10,796 nt of DNA, taken from positions 1 through 10,796 of the forward strand of contig CALBPW010000444.1 of the NCBI GenBank assembly GCA_937899145.1. Reading direction: 5' to 3'. The notes under the pieces are model-generated. The model was not told the origin of the DNA. It ran no database searches and saw only the letters and a list, made by a program, of their open reading frames with translations. Below, in pieces: positions 5,601-10,796 of the stretch. Origin of the DNA: an uncultured Bacteroidota bacterium. GTDB taxonomy: Bacteria; Bacteroidota; Bacteroidia; Bacteroidales; SZUA-534. The position numbers and the translations under genes are program-made. Every line of letters starts with the position of its first letter. Within the stretch, counting starts at the first letter, position 1.

Positions 5601-8194
5601 GCATCGCCTTTACTAACAACAACTTCAACAGGGGTGTCGCTATCAGGATTTGAAATGTAGCCTGTTCCGTTTGAGAACGATACAATTTCAGGCTCATCAC
5701 AAGTCCATTCAACTGAGTTGCTTGTGCCGTAGGCGAAAGTTTTTGATACGCTACTTACTTTTTCCGTTGAGTTAAGAGTTAGTGGTGTTGCGGCGGCAAT
5801 CATATAATCCGATTCCTTCAAAGTTGTAATCATCGGGTATATGCCTTCGGTGAAAGTCCAGTTGGTTGTGCCTAAATCTGATTGTAGAGAAGTGCCAATC
5901 ATATCTGAAGTTAGTTTTCCTGTACTGCCAATTGGGCACATTTGTGAGTCGTAGTAGCAGTTGGTGATGGTGGCGGAGCCTGGTGTTATGGCTTTACCAG
6001 AAGGTATATTACTTATATTTAGACAAAAAATTACTGCGTCATTAGAGGTCGAAGATCCAACAATTCCACCATTATCTGTGGACGCTAATATTTTTCCAGC
6101 GTTGAATGAGTTTGAAATAGAGACACCAGTTTTTGTTAATCCGGCAATTCCACCGGCATTATTTGATGAAGATGTTATTGAACCAATGTTTACACAGTTC
6201 TCAATAGTTGCCGTTCCAATTATTTGCCCGCCAATACCACCAACATGTTGTTTTCCTAAAATAGTGCCACTATTTATGCAATTAACTATTGAAAGACTAC
6301 TTATTGTACTTGTGATTCCAAAAATTCCACCAACTGAAGCGTTGTTTGTTGCTGTTACATTGCCGTGGTTTTCGCAATTTTTTAATTGACAGTTATCAGC
6401 CACACTGCCACATATTCCAGCTGCTTTTTGAGTTGAACAAGTAATAGTTCCATAGTTGATGCAGCCTGAAAAAATTGATGACATATTACTTGCGCCCATA
6501 ATACCACCAATGCAATCAGCACTTGAGATTTTGCCATAATTCTGACAATCAATAAGTTCCGAATATCCTTTATCAACACCAACAATACCACCAGCGTATT
6601 TGTTATTATCGATGTTTACATTACAATATGAAGTGCAATTTGTGAGTGTTTCGCAAAATGTTGAACCACAAATACCTCCAACAAATGTTGTGCCACTTAC
6701 AACTCCGCTTGTAAGTGTGATATTTTTTATTTCGCCATAAGATGCACAGCCAAATAGCCCGCCTACAATTGGTATTCCATCACTCATTTGGTCTGTGTTA
6801 ATATTGCTGATGCTACGATTGTTACCATCAAAAATACCTTTAAATGAGTTATGAATACCGATAGGCTCTGTCCAATCAGTTAGCGCAATATCTACTGTCA
6901 CTTTAAAATGGATGCCTTTAAATCCGTCGTACGCTGCGCAACCTTTGTACGAGCCGTATGTGTTAACTGCCGTACGTAAGTTTTTCAAATCATCTTCGCT
7001 TTCAATAGTTAGTGGCGATGTGCTTGAACCAATAGCAGTTGCGCCCGATTTGTTTGTCTTTAAAAATATGTTTTTTGTGTAACCGTCTTTTGTGCCAGTG
7101 ATAATGATGCCTGTCGATTTTAAAATAGTTGCAGAACTTCCGCTTATTGTTAAATTTGATGTGTTTTCACTTGTCCATGAAACGCTATTGGCAGTGGAAA
7201 CTGTAAAGTTGGTCGCAACGGCATCGGCTTGTTCGCCCGATGCTAATGTAACGGGAGTTGCCGCTAATACGATTGCCGATTTGTTGTAGTTGATTCGCAG
7301 GCGAGGATACATTCCGCTCTCAAAATACCAATTAGTTGTTCCTAAAGCCGATTGTAATCCTGTACCAACTATTGCAGATGTCGCTTTACCTTCAAAACTG
7401 CCTGGCAGGTCGTTATTGGTTTCAATTGCAGTTTTTGAAGACGTTACACCTATTGATGAATTTATTTGATTATCATAATAGCATTTAGTTATTTTAGCTG
7501 CAAAACCATCGTTAAAGCCAACTAAATTGCCACATGTTACTCGCATACCAAATACCTGACCAACATTTACGCAATTTTTAATAGTTACATTATCCTTCTT
7601 GCATCTTCCAACTACGCCACCGGTAAAGTTAAATCCTGAAATAAGCCCATAGTTTATACAATCAGAAATTGTAGAATTTTCTGCATAACCGCATATACCA
7701 CCATTTTGTTCTTGCTTTGCATACACAGTTGCATTATTAGCGCAATATGATATTGTTGAACCTACTGCATATCCGCACAAACCACTTGCAGCCCCATTCC
7801 CATATACATATCCGCTTCCAATTGTTATGTTGATTAATGTGCCACCACTTACGTATCCAAACAAACCTGCGTAATCTGCTGATGGGTCGTTATAATACAA
7901 ATTATCAATCAAATAACCGTTACCATCGTATGTTCCTGTGAATTTGGTTGAATTATTTCCGATAGGTGTCCAACTGTAACTGCCTAAATCCAAATCGGCA
8001 GTTTGCTGAAAATACTTGCTCCACGATGAGCTATTAGCCGCAACCCAAGCCAAATTAGCTTCTGTTGCAATTAAGTAAGGCGATGCTTCGGTACCAGATC
8101 CGGATGGTTCTGCCGTTGTGCTGCCGTCCCAAGCTGCCATTAATGTTGTTGACAAAAATGTGGCGATTGCTAAAAGTGTAAATCTGCGTTTCAT
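2666..8194 (-). CDS. Giant T9SS-secreted surface protein with GLUG repeats and Ig-like (MBG-type) stalk
   Basis: An 1842-residue exported protein. Residues 1-20 are a Sec signal peptide (basic start, hydrophobic core, cleavage near Ala20). Residues 22-390 and 391-880 are two related head modules: a lead-in with Trp-Thr-x-Pro-Ile-Gly and Gly-x-(Tyr/Phe)-Asp-Gly-Asn motifs, GLUG-type repeats, a Leu-Gly-Thr-Thr-Asn-Trp segment, and an Ig-like domain. Residues 882-1436 hold seven tandem 77-81-residue Ig-like repeats starting Ile-Thr-Trp and containing Tyr-Gly-Thr and Leu-Asn-Ala-Gly. Two MBG_2-like domains (1437-1516, 1684-1763) flank an eighth, expanded Ig-like repeat. Residues 1772-1842 are a T9SS type A sorting domain (Tyr-Pro-Asn-Pro motif, Gly-Thr-Tyr-Ile-Val-Lys-Val, Lys-Leu-Leu-Lys near the end). 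Known family behaviour: the Por tail directs outer-membrane translocation and usually surface attachment. A repeat-rich adhesin or matrix protein is the inferred role; no catalytic domain is visible. The start is the only ATG in frame before the signal peptide. I found no convincing promoter in the 174-base upstream gap. Confidence 0.92.
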   Translation of the reverse strand: MKRRFTLLAIATFLSTTLMAAWDGSTTAEPSGSGTEASPYLIATEANLAWVAANSSSWSKYFQQTADLDLGSYSWTPIGNNSTKFTGTYDGNGYLIDNLYYNDPSADYAGLFGYVSGGTLINITIGSGYVYGNGAASGLCGYAVGSTISYCANNATVYAKQEQNGGICGYAENSTISDCINYGLISGFNFTGGVVGRCKKDNVTIKNCVNVGQVFGMRVTCGNLVGFNDGFAAKITKCYYDNQINSSIGVTSSKTAIETNNDLPGSFEGKATSAIVGTGLQSALGTTNWYFESGMYPRLRINYNKSAIVLAATPVTLASGEQADAVATNFTVSTANSVSWTSENTSNLTISGSSATILKSTGIIITGTKDGYTKNIFLKTNKSGATAIGSSTSPLTIESEDDLKNLRTAVNTYGSYKGCAAYDGFKGIHFKVTVDIALTDWTEPIGIHNSFKGIFDGNNRSISNINTDQMSDGIPIVGGLFGCASYGEIKNITLTSGVVSGTTFVGGICGSTFCETLTNCTSYCNVNIDNNKYAGGIVGVDKGYSELIDCQNYGKISSADCIGGIMGASNMSSIFSGCINYGTITCSTQKAAGICGSVADNCQLKNCENHGNVTATNNASVGGIFGITSTISSLSIVNCINSGTILGKQHVGGIGGQIIGTATIENCVNIGSITSSSNNAGGIAGLTKTGVSISNSFNAGKILASTDNGGIVGSSTSNDAVIFCLNISNIPSGKAITPGSATITNCYYDSQMCPIGSTGKLTSDMIGTSLQSDLGTTNWTFTEGIYPMITTLKESDYMIAAATPLTLNSTEKVSSVSKTFAYGTSNSVEWTCDEPEIVSFSNGTGYISNPDSDTPVEVVVSKGDANKKIAMTIKTKGALTKPDISWTLPKSTIAFGTVMTASMQNATETNGYAGKFHYSFNVGDILHAGTHTLTATFVPDDDETYATKTATAILTVSKGEPVITWSPETTITYGDEDSDTKLKNAIATDANGDAIDGKFYYTIPALTVGPKDISVEFIGTNYSTSTPIEKTITVVAATPTIAWAEPAAIDYGTALSTLQLSAVSGIAGTFAYSENGSTIDAGDILNAGTHTLTATFTPSSGNYQSGTTKEVTLVVNKVTPTITWDTPSNIVYGTELSATQLSATADQTGAITYAENSSAITIGNVLDAGSHIVTATFTPTDAANYNPATKDVTITVTKATPEITWATPADITYGTALSATQLNATSAAGSNFSYTLTNGNNAMGAILNAGDNVLTATLPASTNYIEQTKTVTIHVNKADPIITWTPQDITYGATLADIENNIKTATAAFNSEDLSNNGNFLYDIPPLNAGIQSITVTFSPSSDNFNTVYNTKTINVAKATPAITWSNPDDIVYGTELSAAQLNATADVVGSFTYSPVAGTKLNAGDNQTLTVNFAPTDADNYNSASAEVTISVAKAELSASTADTTIYQGNTMPTFEITYSGFVNNETESVLTTAPTATCNASANEVGTYSIVVSGGEADNYTFSYTHGTLTVIAKPDTTPIEIVKKMPIITWADTSFLTYGMVVDSTNMNATADIEGDFAYTISGKKIVVCEVIDTIIKIDTIYSTPYDVVQNVDTTTNDSVATTDSVIIVPIATNNKSIHIDTISSYNTTIIFDTTDFTAPLNIGDTLNAGEYTIIATFTPTDAINYITATDTACLLIEKALLEVSVANATISKGSKMPNFEIQYSGFEFDDNADSLIAAVVATTIETTDTIGKFDIILSAGISVNYNFDYMNGRLTITDDGTNVDEIEVVTIVAYPNPTNGIFVVETNSNIENIYIYSIQGRLLKVEPNVGTTQIDLTNYSQGTYIVKVGEKNIKLLKM
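2669..2881 (-). other. T9SS type A C-terminal sorting domain (within the giant CDS)
   Basis: Residues 1772-1842. Shows the usual Por-secretion tail order: Val-x-Ala-Tyr-Pro-Asn-Pro-Thr-x-Gly, then alternating beta strands, Ile-x-Gly-Arg-Leu-Leu, Ile-Asp-Leu-Thr, Gly-Thr-Tyr-Ile-Val-Lys-Val and a short basic C-terminus. The host must carry a type IX secretion system elsewhere for this to work; no T9SS structural gene is in the window. Confidence 0.9.
2906..3145 (-). repeat. Second MBG_2-like Ig domain of the giant protein
   Basis: Residues 1684-1763. Aligns by eye with residues 1437-1516: both have Lys/Gln-Gly-(Ser/Asn)-x-Met-Pro-x-Phe-Glu-Ile-x-Tyr-Ser-Gly-Phe, then a Gly-(Thr/Lys)-(Tyr/Phe) strand, a Asn-Tyr-x-Phe-x-Tyr strand and a closing Gly-x-Leu-Thr. 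This is the MBG_2 / YDG-like pattern common in Bacteroidota stalks. Confidence 0.7.
3266..3490 (-). other. Asp/Thr/Ile-rich insertion inside the eighth Ig-like repeat
   Basis: Residues about 1569-1643 interrupt a repeat that otherwise follows its neighbours: the N-terminal half ends at Phe-Ala-Tyr-Thr and the C-terminal half resumes at Asn-Ala-Gly-Glu-Tyr-Thr. The other units have nothing of this length here. The insert is low in complexity, with recurring Ile-Asp-Thr-Ile and Asp-Thr-Thr, and holds seven matches to D-(S/T)-(A/I/L/V/M/T). The frame is intact, so it is a coding insertion rather than damage. Confidence 0.7.
3647..3886 (-). repeat. First MBG_2-like Ig domain of the giant protein
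   Basis: Residues 1437-1516, immediately after the seven-unit Ig-like array. Key segments are Tyr-Gln-Gly-Asn-Thr-Met-Pro-Thr-Phe-Glu-Ile and Tyr-Ser-Gly-Phe, then Gly-Gly-Glu-Ala-Asp-Asn-Tyr-Thr-Phe-Ser-Tyr and Gly-Thr-Leu-Thr-Val. It breaks the run of the other repeat type and is followed by an 11-residue Pro/Lys-containing linker. Confidence 0.75.
3887..5551 (-). repeat. Tandem array of seven Ig-like (MBG-type) repeats in the giant protein
   Basis: Units at residues 882-959, 960-1037, 1038-1118, 1119-1199, 1200-1278, 1279-1359 and 1360-1436. Each begins Pro-x-Ile-(Thr/Ser/Ala)-Trp, has a Tyr-Gly or Phe-Gly turn about 10 residues in, and ends with a Val-rich strand and Lys-(Ala/Gly/Val). 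Five units also share Leu-(Asn/His)-Ala-Gly or a close variant and Thr-(Ala/Val)-(Thr/Asn)-Phe or similar. Units 2 and 6 are a distinct subtype. The array probably forms a rigid stalk holding the GLUG head away from the outer membrane; that role is inferred. Confidence 0.85.
5555..7024 (-). repeat. Head module B: GLUG-type repeats plus Ig-like domain
   Basis: Residues 391-880. After a lead-in (Trp-Thr-Glu-Pro-Ile-Gly; Gly-Ile-Phe-Asp-Gly-Asn) come about ten turns with starts such as Gly-Gly-Ile-Cys-Gly, Gly-Gly-Ile-Val-Gly and Gly-Gly-Ile-Phe-Gly, each followed by a Cys-x-Asn-x-Gly-x-Ile strand. The repeat cysteines (520, 550, 578, 607, 639, 667, 724) are 28-32 residues apart, with Ser696 replacing one. 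It ends with a Cys-Tyr-Tyr-Asp motif, the Leu-Gly-Thr-Thr-Asn-Trp segment and an Ig-like domain (about 795-880). Probably a beta-solenoid. Confidence 0.8.
7025..8131 (-). repeat. Head module A: shorter GLUG-type repeat block plus Ig-like domain
   Basis: Residues 22-390. Lead-in with Ala-Ser-Pro-Tyr-Leu-Ile and Gly-Thr-Tyr-Asp-Gly-Asn, then about five GLUG-type turns between residues 108 and 240, with repeat cysteines at 151, 179, 208 and 238 (spacing 28, 29, 30). It closes with Cys-Tyr-Tyr-Asp, the Leu-Gly-Thr-Thr-Asn-Trp segment (277-297) and an Ig-like domain (about 305-380). The architecture is the same as module B. Confidence 0.8.
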
Positions 8195-8368
8195 AGTGCA
8201 ACTATTTTTTGGTTATTGACATCAATTTTGTTCATACATTTTTTCAATGTAAAATTAGAGTAAATAAGCATTATATATTTATTTGGTTGATAAAGGGTGA
8301 AAAATAATTGATAATGGGATTCAATATAACTTTGTAGCCCTTGTGTCTATAGTTAGTGAGCAATTAGT

Positions 8369-9322
8369 TTATTTTTTAACTTTTTTACGCAATTGAATAG
8401 TATCGCCTTCGGTTGGCTGAGAGCCGTAAATCATTGAATTTAATTTATATAGCGATTTTAATTTTATTGCATATTGTTGTGCGATATCGTGCATTGTTTC
8501 ACCTTTTTGTACAATGTGAGTTTTGCTTTTCGATTCAGCCTTTGCGCGTTTGCTATGGATGTAAAGCCGTTGTCCAACAGATAGTTTCGTGTTGCTATCC
8601 AATTCATTAAATTTACGAATTTGCCATGGTTCCATACCATAACGTGCTGCCACTTTTTCAATGTTATCACCCATCTGCGCCTCTACATAATCAACACCAT
8701 TTATCGACTTAATATTTCCAAATGGTGCAATTTCCATATCGTTTACATCAACTTCAATGAAGTTGTTGGTTTTTGTTGCTATTTCGGTTTGTACTTTGGG
8801 GGTTGTTTGTGGTTTTACCTCAGTATCAAATCGTTGCAAATTATTTTCTTCAATAATTTGAATTAATCTGTCGGCATAAGTTTTGCTGGTGGCGTAGCCT
8901 GCTTGTTTCAAACCTTTTGCCCAACGTTTGTAATCGGTTGTGCCATAATCAAATAGGAAAGCGTAACGCTGATGTGTGCAAAGAAATTCGGAATGGTCGA
9001 TAAACGATTGGTTTGCATCTTTATACTTCCGAAAACACTCATTTGGGCGGTCATCGTCATGATACATCGATTCTCCTTTCCAATCTTTGTGGCACTTAAT
9101 TCCGAAGTGGTTGTTTGCTTTTCGAGCCAACGAACTATTGCCATCGCCTGATTCAAGAATGCCTTGCGCCAATGTTATGCTTGCTGGAATGCCAACACGA
9201 TGCATCTCTTGCACTGCTATTTTGTTGTATTTATTTATATACTGATTGCGTGTAATGTTCTGACTAAAAGCTATTTGAACCAATAGTAATAGTAGAACAC
9301 AAATTGAAGTTGATTTATGCAT
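8369..9322 (-). CDS. Secreted glucosaminidase (GH73-type peptidoglycan hydrolase) with two LysM domains
   Basis: Predicted N-acetylglucosaminidase that cuts the glycan strands of peptidoglycan. From the ATG at 9320-9322 it has 317 residues. Residues 1-19 are a Sec signal peptide (Leu-rich core, Ala-Phe-Ser before Gln). The glucosaminidase domain spans about 24-163 and contains Ala-Gln-Gly-Ile-Leu-Glu-Ser-Gly, where Glu57 is the expected catalytic acid, plus the conserved Asn-Asn-His-Phe-Gly-Ile-Lys at 70-76. A Thr/Lys-rich linker follows. LysM domains lie at about 211-256 and 267-312, which would bind glycan chains. The frame is open to a TTG at 9347-9349, but a perfect -7 box overlies that extension, so the ATG is preferred. 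The stop is 174 bases before the giant gene on the same strand, too far for tight coupling. Likely roles are cell separation or wall remodelling; the linkage specificity is inferred from the family. Confidence 0.9.
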   Translation of the reverse strand: MHKSTSICVLLLLLVQIAFSQNITRNQYINKYNKIAVQEMHRVGIPASITLAQGILESGDGNSSLARKANNHFGIKCHKDWKGESMYHDDDRPNECFRKYKDANQSFIDHSEFLCTHQRYAFLFDYGTTDYKRWAKGLKQAGYATSKTYADRLIQIIEENNLQRFDTEVKPQTTPKVQTEIATKTNNFIEVDVNDMEIAPFGNIKSINGVDYVEAQMGDNIEKVAARYGMEPWQIRKFNELDSNTKLSVGQRLYIHSKRAKAESKSKTHIVQKGETMHDIAQQYAIKLKSLYKLNSMIYGSQPTEGDTIQLRKKVKK

Positions 9323-9337
9323 TTTTATGATTTTTGG

Positions 9338-9345
9338 CAAATGTA
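9338..9345 (-). promoter_or_regulatory. -7 promoter box of the glucosaminidase gene
   Basis: On the minus strand TACATTTG matches TAnnTTTG exactly, 15 bases before the ATG at 9322. The upstream -33 region is T-rich (TTTA at a spacing of 20) but has no clear TTG. The box supports the ATG start because a TTG start would lie at or upstream of the box. Confidence 0.45.
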
Positions 9346-9474
9346 ACAATAATTAGAAAAGAAAATAAAAAGGAAAAAATAAATGTGTGATGTATTTAAT
9401 AATCAATAGATTGCAAAATATGATTTGCTTGTATGTTTTTTTTGACGAACGTCGTTGGCAAAATTGCAATTCAA

Positions 9475-9505
9475 ATTGGTTGTAAAAAAATATTACATAT
9501 ATTTG
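9475..9505 (+). promoter_or_regulatory. Bacteroidota-type promoter of the FecR-like/TPR gene pair
   Basis: ATTG at 9475-9478 and a perfect -7 box TATATTTG at 9498-9505, with a 19-base spacer. Transcription would start near 9511, leaving about 24 bases before the ATG at 9535. It faces away from the glucosaminidase promoter in the shared divergent region. Confidence 0.65.
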
Positions 9506-9534
9506 TATTGCTATAAAACCAACTTTATATTTTA

Positions 9535-10293
9535 ATGATGAAAACTATTAATTTGAGTATAAAGGCGATAGCAATATCGTTGATATTGTTGCCGTTAGCA
9601 TCAATTGCGCAAAATTTGAATTACAAAGTAGTCAAAGTTCAAGGAGAAATTCAGAGAGTTAAAACGGGTAATCTTTTGTCAGTTGGCGAAGAGGTTGTCA
9701 GCAACGAGAATTTCGACTTTAAAACCGATTACTCACGTGCTTTGGTGGTAAATAAAGACAAGGGGTGCGTTGTTTTGAGCGCTCGCAATGGGAACGAAGG
9801 CTCTCAATTTTTACCGTCTTCGAGCGGAATGAGTGTGCGTGCAGCCTTGCCGGCACAATCGTCGGAGGTAATTGAATACTATTATGGCGATATCTTTGTT
9901 TCGGGTTTCGATAGTTTAAAAATAGATAACGAAAAACTCCAAATCAACGACGATAGTTATTTTGTAATTAGTTATAATTCAGGCGATAAGAATTATTTTG
10001 AACGTATGGAGTTTAAAAATGGCAAACTTGTTTTGCCAGCATCTCTTCTTGAAGATAAACCGGAAAAAGTTACCTTAACCTATAATGATGAGTTTGGTGA
10101 AAGCAACAAAACAGAATTCAGCCCAATTTATGCTGAAGATGGTTTGGAAGAAGAAATAAAATTGATATTCGATACCTACAAAGGTAATCGAGAAGATAAA
10201 GTTACAGCATCGTCATCGTTTGTAAATGATTTTTATGGCAAAACCACAACAGAGGCTGTCGATGCTTGGATAAGAAATAATCTGAATTTTTAA
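9535..10293 (+). CDS. Exported protein of unknown function with FecR-like N-terminal part
   Basis: A 252-residue protein with a Sec signal peptide (residues 1-25, Ser-Ile-Ala before Gln26), so it is periplasmic or secreted. I do not recognise the whole protein. Residues about 29-80 resemble a FecR-type beta domain: Val-Lys-Val-Gln-Gly-Glu-Ile, then Gly-Asn-Leu-Leu-Ser-Val-Gly-Glu-Glu-Val, then Tyr-Ser-Arg-Ala-Leu-Val-Val and a Gly-Cys-Val-Val-Leu strand. There is no transmembrane anti-sigma segment, so it is unlikely to be a true FecR regulator. The middle (110-190) is beta-rich with many Tyr and Asp; the C-terminus (200-252) is helical and acidic, then ends Ala-Trp-Ile-Arg-Asn-Asn-Leu-Asn-Phe. 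Starts at 9535 and 9538 (Met-Met) are equivalent. A strong terminator follows, then a TPR gene on the same strand. The FecR assignment is pattern-based and moderate at best. Confidence 0.75.
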   Translation: MMKTINLSIKAIAISLILLPLASIAQNLNYKVVKVQGEIQRVKTGNLLSVGEEVVSNENFDFKTDYSRALVVNKDKGCVVLSARNGNEGSQFLPSSSGMSVRAALPAQSSEVIEYYYGDIFVSGFDSLKIDNEKLQINDDSYFVISYNSGDKNYFERMEFKNGKLVLPASLLEDKPEKVTLTYNDEFGESNKTEFSPIYAEDGLEEEIKLIFDTYKGNREDKVTASSSFVNDFYGKTTTEAVDAWIRNNLNF

Positions 10294-10309
10294 GGTTTAA
10301 CATTAATGC

Positions 10310-10348
10310 AAAAATGCCCGACTGTGTTTACTTTCGGGCATTTTTTTT
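10310..10348 (+). terminator. Strong intrinsic terminator between the FecR-like and TPR genes
   Basis: A 12-base perfect stem: AAAAATGCCCGA (10310-10321) pairs with the stretch at 10334-10345, around a 12-base loop. The T run continues to 10348. Most transcripts from the 9475-9505 promoter should stop here. The next start codon is only about 10 bases downstream, so no separate promoter fits between them. Confidence 0.9.
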
Positions 10349-10357
10349 CAGAAGACT

Positions 10358-10789
10358 ATGATGAAGTTACTTCCGACACTTTTTTTGTCATTTATCGTAT
10401 TAAACGCTTTCGCTCAAAACTGTAACGAACGCGAAGCTATTCATGATTTTCAATCGGCTCAAAACCAAACAGATGAAATTGAAGCGGCAAAATTGTATGA
10501 ACAGGCAGCTGTAGGGTTTAAATGTTGCAAAAATTACGACAACTATTTAATTGCAGCATACTATGCTGGCGCATCTTATTTAAATGTGGATAGTTTGCTT
10601 AAATCCAAAGATTTACTTGAACAATCATTAATTGATACTCGTGGTTCGGCTGATTCAACTTCAGAAGTTAATGCGCTGATTTTCCATTGCTTAGGCGAGG
10701 TTTACTATGAACTGAAAGAAGCGACACAATCTATATTTTATTATATGATTATCCGCAATCATCCCCACTCCCGTACTTGCGGTGAGTGA
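10358..10789 (+). CDS. Exported TPR-repeat protein, apparently truncated at the window edge
   Basis: The visible 143 codons give a signal peptide (residues 1-19, Ala-Phe-Ala before Gln) followed by helical, TPR-like sequence. A first helix pair spans about 38-60 (Ala-Ala-Lys-Leu-Tyr-Glu-Gln-Ala), the next about 62-93 (Ala-Ala-Tyr-Tyr-Ala-Gly-Ala-Ser-Tyr, then a Leu-Leu-Glu-Gln-Ser helix), and a third begins at about 104 (Leu-Gly-Glu-Val-Tyr-Tyr-Glu-Leu). The TPR pattern is lost after Tyr129; the last 14 residues are rich in Arg, His and Pro, end at TGA 10787-10789, and do not look like a helix. Exported TPR proteins of this start often carry a longer TPR array, sometimes with a C-terminal CHAT domain; whether this one did cannot be seen. 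It is probably expressed by readthrough of the terminator just upstream. The start can be either of two adjacent ATGs (10358 or 10361). Confidence 0.7.
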   Translation: MMKLLPTLFLSFIVLNAFAQNCNEREAIHDFQSAQNQTDEIEAAKLYEQAAVGFKCCKNYDNYLIAAYYAGASYLNVDSLLKSKDLLEQSLIDTRGSADSTSEVNALIFHCLGEVYYELKEATQSIFYYMIIRNHPHSRTCGE

Positions 10790-10796
10790 AGGTTGG

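Noticed and set aside
5961..6389. Plus-strand open frame of 142 codons opposite the GLUG repeats
   Set aside because: It is the shadow of a repetitive coding sequence on the other strand: Pro/Ile/Val-rich, with no signal peptide, ribosome site or promoter.
8327..8334. TAACTTTG on the plus strand, a perfect -7 box in the gap between the giant gene and the glucosaminidase gene
   Set aside because: The nearest upstream TTG is only 16 bases away instead of about 19, and no plus-strand gene or hairpin follows; transcription would run antisense into the glucosaminidase gene. It could be an antisense start, but chance occurrence in AT-rich DNA is more likely.
9323..9349. TTG-initiated extension of the glucosaminidase
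   Set aside because: The extra nine residues would precede a normal signal peptide, and a perfect -7 box lies within the extension.

Overview
The window most likely comes from a member of the Bacteroidota, probably the order Bacteroidales. The evidence is an AT-rich genome, promoters of the TTG / TAnnTTTG type, a DUF4369-TlpA thioredoxin lipoprotein, and a very large secreted protein with a type IX secretion (T9SS) C-terminal sorting domain. I see no rRNA, tRNA, CRISPR array, complete insertion sequence or phage gene. The odd window length and the disturbed 3' end suggest this may be a whole contig from a metagenome or draft assembly; that is inference.

Layout, left to right. A TlpA/ResA-like thioredoxin lipoprotein (minus, 38-1120) lies divergent from a PLP-dependent class I/II aminotransferase (plus, 1271-2560), which has a good consensus promoter. 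The aminotransferase converges on a giant gene (minus, 2666-8194), and a hairpin at 2611-2646 sits between the two 3' ends. The giant gene encodes an 1842-residue surface protein: signal peptide, two GLUG-type solenoid modules, a stalk of about 80-residue Ig-like MBG-type repeats, and a T9SS type A sorting domain. Upstream, in the same orientation, is a secreted glucosaminidase with two LysM domains (minus, 8369-9322). Divergent from it is a pair of plus-strand genes separated by a strong intrinsic terminator: an exported protein with a FecR-like beginning (9535-10293) and an exported TPR protein (10358-10789) whose reading frame appears to be cut off at the window edge.

How the genes relate. 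Nearly every product is exported: a lipoprotein thioredoxin, a T9SS surface protein, a periplasmic or outer-surface peptidoglycan hydrolase, and two signal-peptide proteins. Only the aminotransferase is cytoplasmic. The genes have their own promoters or wide gaps, so this looks like an ordinary cell-envelope neighbourhood rather than one operon or one defined system. I did not find a clear new defence or biosynthetic system.

The most interesting signals are inside the giant protein. The Bacteroidota O-glycosylation motif D-(S/T)-(A/I/L/V/M/T) is confined to its C-terminal stalk (14 matches in residues 1437-1763, none in 22-1436). Cysteines recur once per turn in the GLUG solenoid, and the whole head module is duplicated.
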